Assembly: GCF_012848175.1 (NCBI RefSeq)
Contig: NZ_CP051651.1
Location: 1,860,001 to 1,924,000 of the forward strand
Length of the DNA: 64,000 nt
Source: Xanthomonas campestris pv. badrii
Lineage (GTDB): Bacteria > Pseudomonadota > Gammaproteobacteria > Xanthomonadales > Xanthomonadaceae
Reading direction: 5' to 3'
A model generated the notes under the pieces. That model made no database searches, was not told the DNA's origin, and saw nothing but the letters and a program-made list of their open reading frames with translations. Position numbers and translations under genes: made by a program. Shown here piece by piece: positions 9,170 through 16,578 of this stretch; the first letter of the stretch is position 1; every line of letters begins with the position of its first letter.

Positions 9170-10674
9170 GTCGTCTCTGAAAAATCCTTTTCAGACGCCA
9201 ATTGCGAGCTGTGACCGATCCATGGCGCCCAGGGATAACTGCGACATGGCACGGATCCAGGCACGCAAAAGCGCGATCCAGCGCATCAACCAGCGCAGGT
9301 TGTAGCCGGCGGCGCAGCCCAGGACATGCAGTGCATCGCCTTGGGTGCCCTTTAATCTGCAGCGGCGCAGCCGGCAGTCGTCTTTCAGATGGCCGATCAC
9401 CGGCTCCACGGCTTGCCGTCGCTTGATCCAGTGCCACTGCCGGCGCGTCAGCGTCTTGGCTTTCCCACGGTGCAGCACCTGTACCCCATCGACCTCGCGC
9501 CCGCGATAGCCCAGGTCCACGATCGCTACCGTCGGGGCGACAGCCACGTCTTGCAGCAATCCGCGTGTCTGCTCCAGTTGCTCGGCCAAGGTATCGCCGT
9601 CGTACGGATTGCCGGGGAAACTGCGCGCACCCACGACCAATCCCTTGCAGGCCGTCACCGCAATGCCGACCTTCACGCCAAACTCGTACGGTTGACGCGC
9701 TTTGCCCTTGCCGATGCATTCCACCTCCGGAGCATGCAACGCATACAGCTTGTGCTTGTCCTTGGGGTGCTGCGTGTACAGGCGTTGCGCACGGTCCAGC
9801 CACACAGCGATGCGCTCGCGCACGCTGTCCTCCACTGCGTCCAGCTTGCGCTGCATATCGCGCACCACGCGCCCCAACACTGTGCGTTGGCGCCGCAGCG
9901 CAGCTCGCATGCGCTTGAACTGGCGCGCATGGGCATAGCGGCCCGCCTTGCGGCTCAAGGCAGGGCCTTGCCGTGCGTAGGTTTGCCGAAGCGCAATACC
10001 GTGGCGCTTGGCCAGCAGCACCAGCTTCTTGCGTGCCACCTCCAGCAGACGGCTGTCGGTCGGATAGGCGATTGCCTTTTCCTGCACCGTGGTATCCACG
10101 ATCACCCGCGACAACTCGCGTGCATCCACCGCCCTCATCGCGTGCACCGCATTGATCGTGTGCGCCAGGACCTCTTCCATCCCAGCTTCGCCCAGGCGCT
10201 GACGCCAGCGCGTCAGCGAACTGGCATCGCATGGCAGACGCGTCTGGAACACCACCTCACCGGTGAAGAACTGCCAGTACGGATTCTCCAGCCAGCGCTC
10301 GCACACCGCTTCGTCGGACAGGTCATAGGCGTGCTTGAGGTACAGCAAACCGGTCATCAAGCGCACCGGCAAGGCCGGACGCCCACCTCCGGCGGGCGTG
10401 GCCGGCAAGTGCGAGCAAAGCGCCTGCTCCAACGCGGCCCACGGCATCCGTTGACTCAACTGCGCCAGCGGATGGCGTAGATCGATCTGGTTCTCCAGGC
10501 GCGAACGAAACAACTCCTCGGCGGGGGTGTCTTCGGCAGCAGGGCGGCGTGTACGCATGGACGGAAATTGCAAGAAATCAGCCCACAGCGTAGCGAAAAC
10601 TGGTAGTTCCGGCACGCCTGCGCGGCCGGTGAAGCCTTGCTGTGACTGGGATGGTGGGGATTTTCAGGGACGAC
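9170..10674 (-). mobile_element. IS5-family insertion sequence nested in the IS4-family transposase
   Basis: A 1505-bp element with terminal inverted repeats GTCGTCTCTGAAAA (left) and, read inward from the right, GTCGTCCCTGAAAA. The hexamer GAATTA flanks both sides (9164-9169 and 10675-10680), consistent with a target duplication including its immediate context. One transposase gene fills it. The element appears complete. Confidence 0.85.
9191..10558 (-). CDS. IS5-family transposase (IS1478-like)
   Basis: 455 residues from the ATG at 10558 (MRTRRPAAEDTPAEELF). Longer in-frame starts exist, but this one fits the family N-terminus. The N-terminal domain has LENQIDLRHPLAQL and MTGLLYLKHAYDLSDE. 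The DDE triad is visible: Asp in VIVDTTVQEKAIAYPTD, Asp in AIVDLGYRGRE and Glu in RRQAVEPVIGHLKDD. This is the IS5 subgroup with a long Lys/Arg-rich insertion between the first two catalytic residues, reminiscent of Xanthomonas IS1478; the exact name would need ISfinder. It looks intact and could be active. Confidence 0.88.
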   Translation of the reverse strand: MRTRRPAAEDTPAEELFRSRLENQIDLRHPLAQLSQRMPWAALEQALCSHLPATPAGGGRPALPVRLMTGLLYLKHAYDLSDEAVCERWLENPYWQFFTGEVVFQTRLPCDASSLTRWRQRLGEAGMEEVLAHTINAVHAMRAVDARELSRVIVDTTVQEKAIAYPTDSRLLEVARKKLVLLAKRHGIALRQTYARQGPALSRKAGRYAHARQFKRMRAALRRQRTVLGRVVRDMQRKLDAVEDSVRERIAVWLDRAQRLYTQHPKDKHKLYALHAPEVECIGKGKARQPYEFGVKVGIAVTACKGLVVGARSFPGNPYDGDTLAEQLEQTRGLLQDVAVAPTVAIVDLGYRGREVDGVQVLHRGKAKTLTRRQWHWIKRRQAVEPVIGHLKDDCRLRRCRLKGTQGDALHVLGCAAGYNLRWLMRWIALLRAWIRAMSQLSLGAMDRSQLAIGV

Positions 10675-11248
10675 GAATTACCACCGATGCAGGCCAATCG
10701 CAGCGATCCGCTCGATTGCCGCCTGGTGCTCTACGCCAAGACACCGCAAGGACGGCAGCAACGCAATCGACGCTCACCGGCCAAGGTTTCGCGCGCATCA
10801 TCGAGCCTGAAAGCAGCAGCGCGTGAGCGCGAGCCATGGCTGATCGTTGCCTCCCCGCAGTTACACGCACCCAGCGCGAAGCAATTGGTCAACCTGTATG
10901 CACGACGGATGCAGATCGAGCTGGCATTTCGTGATCTGAAGTCGCATCGCTACGGCCACGCGATGGAAGACAGCCTGACCCGGCGCGGTGAGCGGCTGCA
11001 GATCCTGTTGTTGCTCCATACGCTGGCCACCTTCGCTAGCTGGCTGGCTGGCAGGACTGGGCTGCGAAGCCACCGGCATCGCCCAGTGGCTATCGCCACG
11101 CAGCAGCACACGCAAGCTCTACTCGACACTACGCATCGGCCGCGAGGCGCTGGTCAGGCGCTGGCCGATGGAGCCTGTCTCACGCTGGCTGGAACGCTTG
11201 CGCACATTGCCTGACGCAGTGCGCGCGCAGATGACGCTGGTGCTTTAA
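10675..11248 (+). pseudogene. IS4-family transposase, 3' part, with a 4-bp duplication frameshift
   Basis: Resumes at GAATTACCACCGATGCAGG and encodes the YREK box YARRMQIELAFRDLKSHRYG (Y-2-R-3-E-6-K), the IS4-family hallmark. At about 11040 the sequence reads GCTGGCTGGCTGG where the intact copy has one CTGG fewer. The 4-bp gain shifts the frame and destroys the C-terminus; nucleotide homology to the intact gene nevertheless continues to its stop near 11248. This copy is therefore dead twice over. Confidence 0.88.
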
Positions 11249-11272
11249 AAACGTGGGGATACCTAAGAAACT

Positions 11273-11285
11273 GGAACCGTTATTT
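11273..11285 (-). repeat. IS-end motif AAATAACGGTTCC, occurrence 2
   Basis: GGAACCGTTATTT forms the true right terminus of the IS4-family copy 1. Confidence 0.75.
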
Positions 11286-11376
11286 GCAAGCCTTCCAGCT
11301 TGCGTGAGACCGGTTCCATCGGCCAGCGCCTGACCAACGCCTCGCGGCCGACGCGCAGTGTTGAGTAGAGCTTGGG
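11286..11376 (-). mobile_element. 91-bp fragment of a third IS4-family copy
   Basis: Sequence CTTGCGTGAGACCGGTTCCA to GAGTAGAGCTTG matches the inner 3' part of the intact IS4-family transposase (about 20636-20726) in the opposite orientation to copy 1. It is abutted on the left by the end of copy 1 and on the right, after about 12 bp, by the IS3-family element: a leftover of a deleted element. Confidence 0.7.
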
Positions 11377-11427
11377 GTCCAGCCGACATGAACCGCCCCG
11401 CTTTTCCCGGAGACTCCTTGGTTTGAG

Positions 11428-12342
11428 TCACGCCGACATGGCGGACTCGTTGGGTTGCTTGTGTTTGGAATAATAGTTGGCTTCGGCCTCGGCCGGTGGG
11501 ATGTTGCCGATCGGCTCAAGCAAGCGGCGATTGTTGAACCAATCGACCCAGGTGAGCGTGGCCCACTCGACCTGCTCGCGCGTGCGCCAGGACGACCTGC
11601 GGTGGATCACCTCGGCCTTGTACAGGCCGTTGATGGTCTCAGCCAGTGCGTTGTCGTACGAGTCGCCCACACTGCCCACCGAGGGCTCCAGGCCGGCCTC
11701 GGCGAGCCGCTCGGTGTAGCGGATCGAGGCGTACTGCACGCCCCGGTCGCTGTGGTGGATCAAACGATCCGGTCCGACCGGCTTCCTCGCATGCAGCGCC
11801 TGCTCGAGCGCATCGAGCACCAGGTCGGTCTGCATCGACGGCGACGCCTTCCAGCCCACGATCCGGCGTGCGAACACGTCGATGACGAAGGCCACGTAGA
11901 TCCAGCCTTGCCACGTCGACACATAGGTGAAGTCCGAGACCCACAACGCGTTTGGCCGATCCGAGGTGAACTGCCTGTTGACCTGATCGAGCGGGCACGG
12001 CGCCTTCGCATCGCTCACCGTCGTGCGCACCGCCTTGCCGCGGATGACCCCGCGCAGGCCCAGACGCTTCATCAGACGCTGCACGGTGCAGCGCGCAACA
12101 GCGAACTTCTCCCGCCGCATCTGCCGCCAGAGCTTACGTACGCCATAGACCTGGAAGTTCTCGTCCCACACACGCCTGATTTCAGGCATCAACGCCTCGT
12201 CCGTCTTGGCCCTTGCCGAGCGCAATTCAGGATCGGACTTTCGGGCTGCGTGCGCGTAATACGTCGACGGGGCGATCGGCAACACCTTGCAGATCGGCTC
12301 GACCCCGTGAACGTCGCGATGGTCGTCGATGAAGCGCTTCAC
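11428..12342 (-). CDS. IS3-family transposase OrfB (integrase core), copy 1
   Basis: A 304-residue DDE integrase. HTH_21-type N-terminus (MKRFIDDHRDVHGVEPICKV), then the rve core with the DD(35)E triad: Asp in LWVSDFTYVSTW, Asp in IHHSDRGVQYAS and Glu in ALAETINGLYKAEVIH. It overlaps orfA by ATGA. In IS3 elements the active OrfAB enzyme is usually made by -1 frameshifting at such overlaps. The IS51-like subgroup is the likely placement by N-terminal sequence. Confidence 0.93.
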   Translation of the reverse strand: MKRFIDDHRDVHGVEPICKVLPIAPSTYYAHAARKSDPELRSARAKTDEALMPEIRRVWDENFQVYGVRKLWRQMRREKFAVARCTVQRLMKRLGLRGVIRGKAVRTTVSDAKAPCPLDQVNRQFTSDRPNALWVSDFTYVSTWQGWIYVAFVIDVFARRIVGWKASPSMQTDLVLDALEQALHARKPVGPDRLIHHSDRGVQYASIRYTERLAEAGLEPSVGSVGDSYDNALAETINGLYKAEVIHRRSSWRTREQVEWATLTWVDWFNNRRLLEPIGNIPPAEAEANYYSKHKQPNESAMSA

Positions 12343-12662
12343 CTCTTGAAGGGGCGGTCGAGCTCCGCCTGGGCAAAATACGCCGACGCCTTGCGCAGGA
12401 TCTCGTTGGCCTGGCGCAGTTCGCGCACCTCGCGCTCAAGCAACCTGATGCGCTCCTTCTCGGCTGTCGTCACGCCCTCGCGCTTGCCGCCATCACGCTC
12501 GTACTGCCGGATCCAGCCGCGCAACGTCTCGGCCGTACAGCCCACCTTGGCCGACACCGACACAATCGCCGACCACTGCGACGCGTACTCGCCCTGGTGC
12601 TCCAGCACCATCTTCACCGATCGCTCCCGGACCTCTGGGGAAAACTTGCTTGCTCTGCTCAT
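12339..12662 (-). CDS. IS3-family transposase OrfA, copy 1
   Basis: A 107-residue helix-turn-helix protein (RSVKMVLEHQGEYASQWSAI, TAETLRGWIRQYE) with a C-terminal leucine-zipper segment (RIRLLEREVRELRQANEILR), as in IS3 OrfA proteins. It binds the IS ends and supplies the N-terminal half of the OrfAB fusion. It differs from copy 2 by one visible residue (LEREVRE here, LERQVRE in copy 2). Confidence 0.93.
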   Translation of the reverse strand: MSRASKFSPEVRERSVKMVLEHQGEYASQWSAIVSVSAKVGCTAETLRGWIRQYERDGGKREGVTTAEKERIRLLEREVRELRQANEILRKASAYFAQAELDRPFKR

Positions 12663-12802
12663 GGCTCCATCTTCTCAAGTAATGGAGCATCCGGGGTTCC
12701 CGGGGCGGTTCAACATGCGTGTAAAAATGACTTGCAAAATCCAATTTTTCTCGTAAAAACATGACGTTGCCAGATAAAAGGCTTCCACCGGCTCCACTAC
12801 CT

Positions 12803-12893
12803 GAGGGTCGGCAGGATTCATGTAAAAAGCTACTCAAAAGTGAGCTAACTTGCTGTCAGACAAGAACTTTTTCACAGATTCTTGCCGACCCTC
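12803..12893. repeat. 91-bp inverted-repeat element (MITE-like or terminator) after the XopD-like gene
   Basis: Left arm 12803-12829 (GAGGGTCGGCAGGATTC...) and right arm 12867-12893 (...ATTCTTGCCGACCCTC) are 27-bp inverted repeats with about six mismatches and an 11-bp perfect core GAGGGTCGGCA. It starts about 20 bp beyond the stop of the XopD-like gene. The size and terminal repeats suit a miniature inverted-repeat element; it may equally act as a transcription terminator. Confidence 0.55.
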
Positions 12894-12913
12894 TATCGCC
12901 GATGGTCAAATTG

Positions 12914-15337
12914 CTAGAACTTTTTCCACCACTTGCTTTTCTTTTTCTTCTGTTCGATGGGCCGTTCGGGAGCTTGCCTGACGCTGCTTTCTGCTGGAGC
13001 TTGCTCCGCTTGGGCAAGACGATCCCTGATGAGGCCGCGGTCTGGTTCGATATCACGCAGGTCTTTGCCGCCCGCGTAGTCGAAGGTGCCGTCGATCACC
13101 CTGTGAGCCAGCGTCTCTATTCCGGTCAGCACATGATCGCCGCAGGAATAACCGTCCGGCTGTATCGCGGTGGGCATTTCCTGAGTTTGCTCATGATCAA
13201 GGCCAAGGTGGTAGGCCGCCATGTCGGCAAGGTAGCGTTGCTGGGGCTGCGTCTGTGCCATGGAATCGTAGTAGTAGGCTGCAACGGCGTCCTCGTTACG
13301 ACGGTCGACGACGAGCAATGACCAGTGCGCGTTGGGCTGATTGATCGGCAGGAACACGATAGGTGGGGCTTCGTCTCCGACAAGAAGGCGCCGTGCGCGG
13401 GACTGCTGGTCTGGATCTGTGGAACTCAGCATGGCCACTACCTGTGAGTCGGCAAAGTGGAGTAAATGGGCATTGGGCTGTCCTCTCAATCGACGAGCGA
13501 GGTCGTCGGTGTAGGCGCGCAGATGTCCATCTTGCAGCCACGAAGTGGCCGTCACTGGAGGAAGCTCGGGGTCTGGGACGTCCTGGGGCGACGGCAGATT
13601 GTCCACATCGATCCTCTCGGGACTCATGGCCGAGTGCCCCACGGGAGTCTGCGTGCTGTAGTCCCAAAGCTCCTCTTCTTCCTGGGGGGTGTTGAGGTCG
13701 AATTCGCGATAACCATAGTTCTGCCTATAGTCCAAGGACTCGAGATCATCGAAGGTGGAACTCGATGCTTCGGGCTGGGCTGGCCATGCAGGATAGGAAG
13801 AACCCGCCGAAGTATCGGGATGCCACTCACCTGATGCGTTCTGCGGCCAACCGCCATAGGGGGTGGGCGGTAACTGCCAACCACCAGAGGGGGTGGGCGG
13901 CAATAGGGACGAATAGGAAGAATCCGCCGGAGTATCGGGATGCCACTCACCTGATGCGTTCTGCGGCCAACCACCAGAGGGGGTGGGCGGCAATAGGGAC
14001 GAATAGGAAGAATCCGCCGGAGTATCGGGATGCCACTCACCTGATGCGTTCTGCGGCCAACCGCCATAGGGGGTGGGCGGCAACTGCCAACCACCAGAGG
14101 GGGTGGGCGGCAATAGGGACGAATAGGAAGAATCCGCCGGAGCATCGGGATGCCACGTTTCTTCTGGCCGATGGAAGGCCTGAGTGGGACTGTATGGAGG
14201 CAGGTCCGGTTGTTGATAACGAAGTCTGAAATTGGCGCGAATTGCCGCCTGGATGCCTTCGGATGCTCCTGAAATCACGGCTTCACCCAGAGGAGTCAGT
14301 TCGCCGGTTTCCTGGTCGACCATTTCTTCCAGCCTTGCTTGTGATAAATATCCGCTTCTTGCGTCTTCGATACTGTACGCTCTATTGCTGAATTTTCTTG
14401 AAATTTCAAGAAGCAAATCTGGGTCTTGATGGAGGGTCCGGAATACGCCTTTTAGAGGCTTGCTTTGAGCGGCCAAGGCCAGTTTGCGCCTCTCGCTTGC
14501 TAGAACAAATCTTTTCTTCTGATCTGGGGTGATGTATGGAAGGATGTTACGTAGCGTCTTGCCAAATGAGCCATCACCATGCAAGTAATTAGAGAATGCC
14601 ACAGCCGGTGGCACTTTCCCTAATGCTTCATATATTGGTAGATATTCTATAATTTCGTTGGTCTTGCGTTGGGCCACGTCTGTGGCTTCAGCTTTGGCTT
14701 TGGCCTTGGTTTCGGCTTCGGCTTTGGCTTTGGCTTTGGCTTTGGCTTTGGCCGTGGTTTTGGCCGTGGTTTTGGCTTTGGTTTCGGCTTTGGCTTTGTC
14801 TTTGGCTTGGGCAATGCGATCCAAGGCCCATTGGCTCAGCACAATGTTTCGACTGCACTGCGACTCCAGTCGGCTCAGCGCAATTTCTCGATATTCAGCA
14901 TCCGCAGAATGCTCAATTCGTCTTATTATTTGATGTATGACTTGGTCGCGTTGACCTTCATTCAATTCCTGAAGCATCTGCCTGCCACTTACATGTGACA
15001 GGCCACTGTCTGCCAAAAAGCGAGAAAAACCTGTAAATCTTCTTTGTAGCGCGCGCATGTCTTTGTTATCGCCATAGGCGCCGATTAGTTCTAATATTTC
15101 TGAGTAATCCGTATGGGTTTCGGAGGTCGACGCGGCGGCCCGCATCCGATGGACTGAGGCATCGGCATGCACTTGCGTGGAATTTCTTCGCGGGAGGGAT
15201 TCAAACAGCGGATGCATGTTATAACCCGCGCCGTGGTTTTCGCTGTGTTCTTCAGGGGGCGGAGAATTGCGGCGATCATCCGCCGCTTCCGTCATTTCGC
15301 GATATTTTTTATAGTCAAAATTAAATAGTGCATCCAT
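12914..15337 (-). CDS. xopD: XopD-like type III effector: SUMO protease (C48) with EAR motif and internal repeats
   Basis: An 807-residue protein from the ATG at 15337. Residues about 650-760 form a C48/Ulp1 cysteine protease with His671 (NAHWSLLVV), Asp691 (YYYDSM), Gln726 and Cys732 (QPDGYSCGDHVL), all present. This arrangement is that of Xanthomonas XopD, which removes SUMO from plant nuclear proteins. An EAR-type repressor motif (FDLNTP) is at about 546-551 and a basic tail (KKKKSKWWKKF) may aid nuclear import. The middle has an Ala/Lys-rich stretch (about 177-220) and repeats built on LPPTPSGGW (about 395-525). The N-terminal half is more AT-rich than its surroundings, suggesting transfer. 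An imperfect PIP box lies upstream. Identity as XopD itself or a close relative needs alignment. Confidence 0.85.
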   Translation of the reverse strand: MDALFNFDYKKYREMTEAADDRRNSPPPEEHSENHGAGYNMHPLFESLPRRNSTQVHADASVHRMRAAASTSETHTDYSEILELIGAYGDNKDMRALQRRFTGFSRFLADSGLSHVSGRQMLQELNEGQRDQVIHQIIRRIEHSADAEYREIALSRLESQCSRNIVLSQWALDRIAQAKDKAKAETKAKTTAKTTAKAKAKAKAKAEAETKAKAKAEATDVAQRKTNEIIEYLPIYEALGKVPPAVAFSNYLHGDGSFGKTLRNILPYITPDQKKRFVLASERRKLALAAQSKPLKGVFRTLHQDPDLLLEISRKFSNRAYSIEDARSGYLSQARLEEMVDQETGELTPLGEAVISGASEGIQAAIRANFRLRYQQPDLPPYSPTQAFHRPEETWHPDAPADSSYSSLLPPTPSGGWQLPPTPYGGWPQNASGEWHPDTPADSSYSSLLPPTPSGGWPQNASGEWHPDTPADSSYSSLLPPTPSGGWQLPPTPYGGWPQNASGEWHPDTSAGSSYPAWPAQPEASSSTFDDLESLDYRQNYGYREFDLNTPQEEEELWDYSTQTPVGHSAMSPERIDVDNLPSPQDVPDPELPPVTATSWLQDGHLRAYTDDLARRLRGQPNAHLLHFADSQVVAMLSSTDPDQQSRARRLLVGDEAPPIVFLPINQPNAHWSLLVVDRRNEDAVAAYYYDSMAQTQPQQRYLADMAAYHLGLDHEQTQEMPTAIQPDGYSCGDHVLTGIETLAHRVIDGTFDYAGGKDLRDIEPDRGLIRDRLAQAEQAPAESSVRQAPERPIEQKKKKSKWWKKF
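13790..14165 (-). repeat. Nested 30/90/120-bp tandem repeats in the XopD-like gene
   Basis: The block CTGCGGCCAA recurs at 13841, 13961 and 14051 (steps of 120 and 90 bp). The 30-bp difference is one extra copy of a 10-residue subunit, LPPTPSGGWQ or LPPTPYGGWP. Larger units encode NASGEWHPDTPADSSYSS. All periods are multiples of three. Confidence 0.9.
14680..14815 (-). repeat. Hexanucleotide repeat coding for Ala-Lys dipeptides
   Basis: A run based on GGCTTT (minus strand AAAGCC) encodes AKAKAKAKAEAETKAKAK, likely a long charged helix in the XopD-like effector. It is prone to slippage in 6-bp steps, which would keep the frame. Confidence 0.85.
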
Positions 15338-15375
15338 TATTTGAAGTGAAAAGTCCGGTGGGGATTGATACTATT

Positions 15376-15431
15376 GAACATTCCCGATGTAATTAAATCG
15401 CTAAAAGCGAATAGTTTTTCTCGGCAGCGAT
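15376..15431 (-). promoter_or_regulatory. Imperfect PIP box and -10 element before the XopD-like gene
   Basis: On the minus strand ATCGC (15431-15427), 15 bp, TTCGC (15411-15407): a plant-inducible-promoter box (TTCGB-N15-TTCGB) with one mismatch. A YANNNT element (TAGTAT) follows about 33 bp later, where 30-32 bp is usual. This would put the effector under HrpX control together with the type III secretion system. The mismatch and spacing keep this provisional. Confidence 0.45.
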
Positions 15432-15468
15432 CTTCCCGTGTCGCGGTCTGGCGTGAATCGCTGGCTGA

Positions 15469-15945
15469 TCACCCGCCTGCCGGCATTGCACCGGCTGCGA
15501 TGGCGCTTTCGGGTTCTCCAACGGGGCGCGGTGGCAGCTGCTGCGCCAGAAGTTGTTCCAGCGTGCTCAGGCGCACCGTGGCCCGCAAGGTGTCCGCCTC
15601 GGCGCGTTTCCGGCGCTGACGCTCTTCGACCAGCTCGGTCCGCGCCACAGCCAGTTCGGCGCGCACGCCTTCCAGCGAGTGGACATCTTGGGTCCAGCGC
15701 GCCTGCAGGGCTTGGTGCTTGGCGGCCGTCAGGCGCAGCGCGTCGTGCTCGTGTTGCTGGGCATCCGCCCGCTGGCGTGCCTGCGCCAGTTCACGCTCCA
15801 GGCGGGTCTGGCGTTCCAGCCACTTGCCGTTCTCCCGGTTGAGCTGCATCAGGTCGTGGTTCTTGGCGGTCAGCGCCTCGTTGGCCTGCCGCAGGGCGAC
15901 CTGCAACTCCTGCACTTGGTGCGCGTGCCGAAGCGACCGTGATTG
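15469..15945 (-). pseudogene. C-terminal fragment of a KfrA/TnpT-like coiled-coil protein
   Basis: About 158 residues of heptad-rich sequence (VQELQVALRQANEALTAKNH, ERQTRLERELAQARQRADAQ) ending LEQLLAQQLPPRPVGEPESA. It resembles the coiled-coil half of KfrA-type DNA-binding proteins and of TnpT, the resolution protein of some Tn3-family transposons. The N-terminal DNA-binding part is missing: homology stops at about 15945, where the duplicated C4/SymE module begins, and the first few codons of the open frame come from that module. Tn3-like transposons are known carriers of Xanthomonas effector genes, so this may be a relic of the element that brought the XopD-like gene. The family call is tentative. 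Confidence 0.5.
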
Positions 15946-16043
15946 GGTCAGGTGCACTTATCAGGCGACGGCGCTCGGCTTGCGTGGCCCGTATGGAACT
16001 GCGCAAGCGGCGCACACAGCCGCGCGAGACCCGCCAGCGTGTA

Positions 16044-16071
16044 TTGACACGCCAGACCGTGTACTTGCAAT
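16044..16071 (+). promoter_or_regulatory. Sigma-70-type promoter of the C4/SymE module, copy 1
   Basis: TTGACA at 16044-16049, 16-bp spacer, TGCAAT at 16066-16071. The same promoter is conserved in the second copy at 24774-24801. It lies about 40 bp before the terminator-like hairpin of the leader. Confidence 0.6.
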
Positions 16072-16107
16072 CTAGTTCCAAGGAGCGTCGAAACTCCTCT
16101 AAGAGCG

Positions 16108-16279
16108 GTACCCACCTCCGTCAAACCGGTGGGTTTTTTGTGCCTGCATCCTGCAGGTACAAGCCGATGCGATGCCTGCGTCGGGAGGGCGGCTAATACA
16201 ACACCCGCAAGGGAAATACGCCCGCCGGCTCTTAGCGGTTTCGAACCTCCCGACATCCCGTCGCCGTTGGCGGCGGTTC
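16108..16279 (+). ncRNA. C4-antisense-RNA-like structured leader, copy 1
   Basis: Begins with a strong intrinsic-terminator hairpin (CCCACC...GGTGGG followed by six T). A conserved block follows: GGGAGGGCGGCTAATACAAC, a small hairpin ACACCC...GGG, CGCCCGCCGGCT, then GGTTTCGAACCTCCCGACA. GGGAGG and CCTCCC form the closing stem. This architecture and the CTAATACAACACC element recall the phage P1/P7 C4 antisense RNA family. The CCTCC segment could also pair with the downstream ribosome-binding site CAGGAGGG (16291-16298), giving a plausible translational switch for the following genes. The second copy (24841-25003) keeps the structural elements while loops differ. Confidence 0.6.
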
Positions 16280-16305
16280 TTGGGTTGTTCCAGGAGGGCG
16301 TTGCC

Positions 16306-16578
16306 ATGTCTATCGCATCATCCGTGCCGGCATCGGTGCCGGGTTATCCGTTGCCAGCTTCCGCCCACAGCTTGCTGAGCGAGGTAGGCGAAGTGCTGCA
16401 CCGTCTGGCCGCACGCGCGGCCGTTGAGCAGGCCAGCGACGATCTTGCGCAGCAGTTGCTCAACCAGCCCGGCGTGTTGTCGCAGGCCCTGCATCGCCTT
16501 TCTGCACGCATCGACGTGGCGTTGCAGCAGTGCGTCGCTGCACCTAGCGCTACCCGCCGCCAATTGGAGGCGCCATGA
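16306..16578 (+). CDS. Small protein preceding a SymE-like gene, copy 1
   Basis: A 90-residue helical protein from the ATG at 16306, 8 bp after the strong ribosome-binding site CAGGAGGG. Sequence features: LSEVGEVLHRLAARAAVEQA and QALHRLSARIDVALQQC, amphipathic helices without a recognised domain. Its stop overlaps the SymE start (ATGA), so the two are coupled. The position, under a C4-like leader and before a SymE-type protein, suggests a regulator, antitoxin or leader role by analogy with small icd-like genes of the P1 ant operon, but there is no sequence proof. A paralogue is at 25035-25304. Confidence 0.6.
   Translation: MSIASSVPASVPGYPLPASAHSLLSEVGEVLHRLAARAAVEQASDDLAQQLLNQPGVLSQALHRLSARIDVALQQCVAAPSATRRQLEAP

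Larger units (their letters stand above)
8383..11285 (+). mobile_element. IS4-family element, copy 1, interrupted by an IS5-family element
   Basis: About 1.4 kb of IS4-family sequence, split by a 1.5 kb insertion. The right end (11253-11285) matches the left terminal repeat of the intact copy at 20554-21939 base for base as far as I can read (GTGGGGATACC...CCGTTATTT). The left end retains the inner part of the repeat (CTGAGGTATCCCCAC, about 8402) but the outer bases are rearranged. Two lesions, the nested insertion and a frameshift, make it non-autonomous. Confidence 0.85.
11389..12712 (-). mobile_element. IS3-family element, copy 1
   Basis: A 1324-bp element with terminal repeats TGAACCGCCCCG and CGGGGCGGTTCA. 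A perfect 3-bp target duplication (ACA at 11386-11388 and 12713-12715) shows that this copy arrived by simple transposition. Two overlapping frames, orfA and orfB, encode the usual IS3 transposase. The copy at 34693-36016 has the same length and nearly the same sequence. Confidence 0.93.

Noticed and set aside
13790..14165. CRISPR array at the repeat region of the XopD-like gene
   Set aside because: Repeats are in frame, nested in 30-bp units and lack unique spacers of constant size; no cas genes nearby.
15376..15431. A perfect PIP box for the XopD-like gene
   Set aside because: One half-site is ATCGC rather than TTCGB and the -10 spacing is slightly long, so it is listed only as imperfect.
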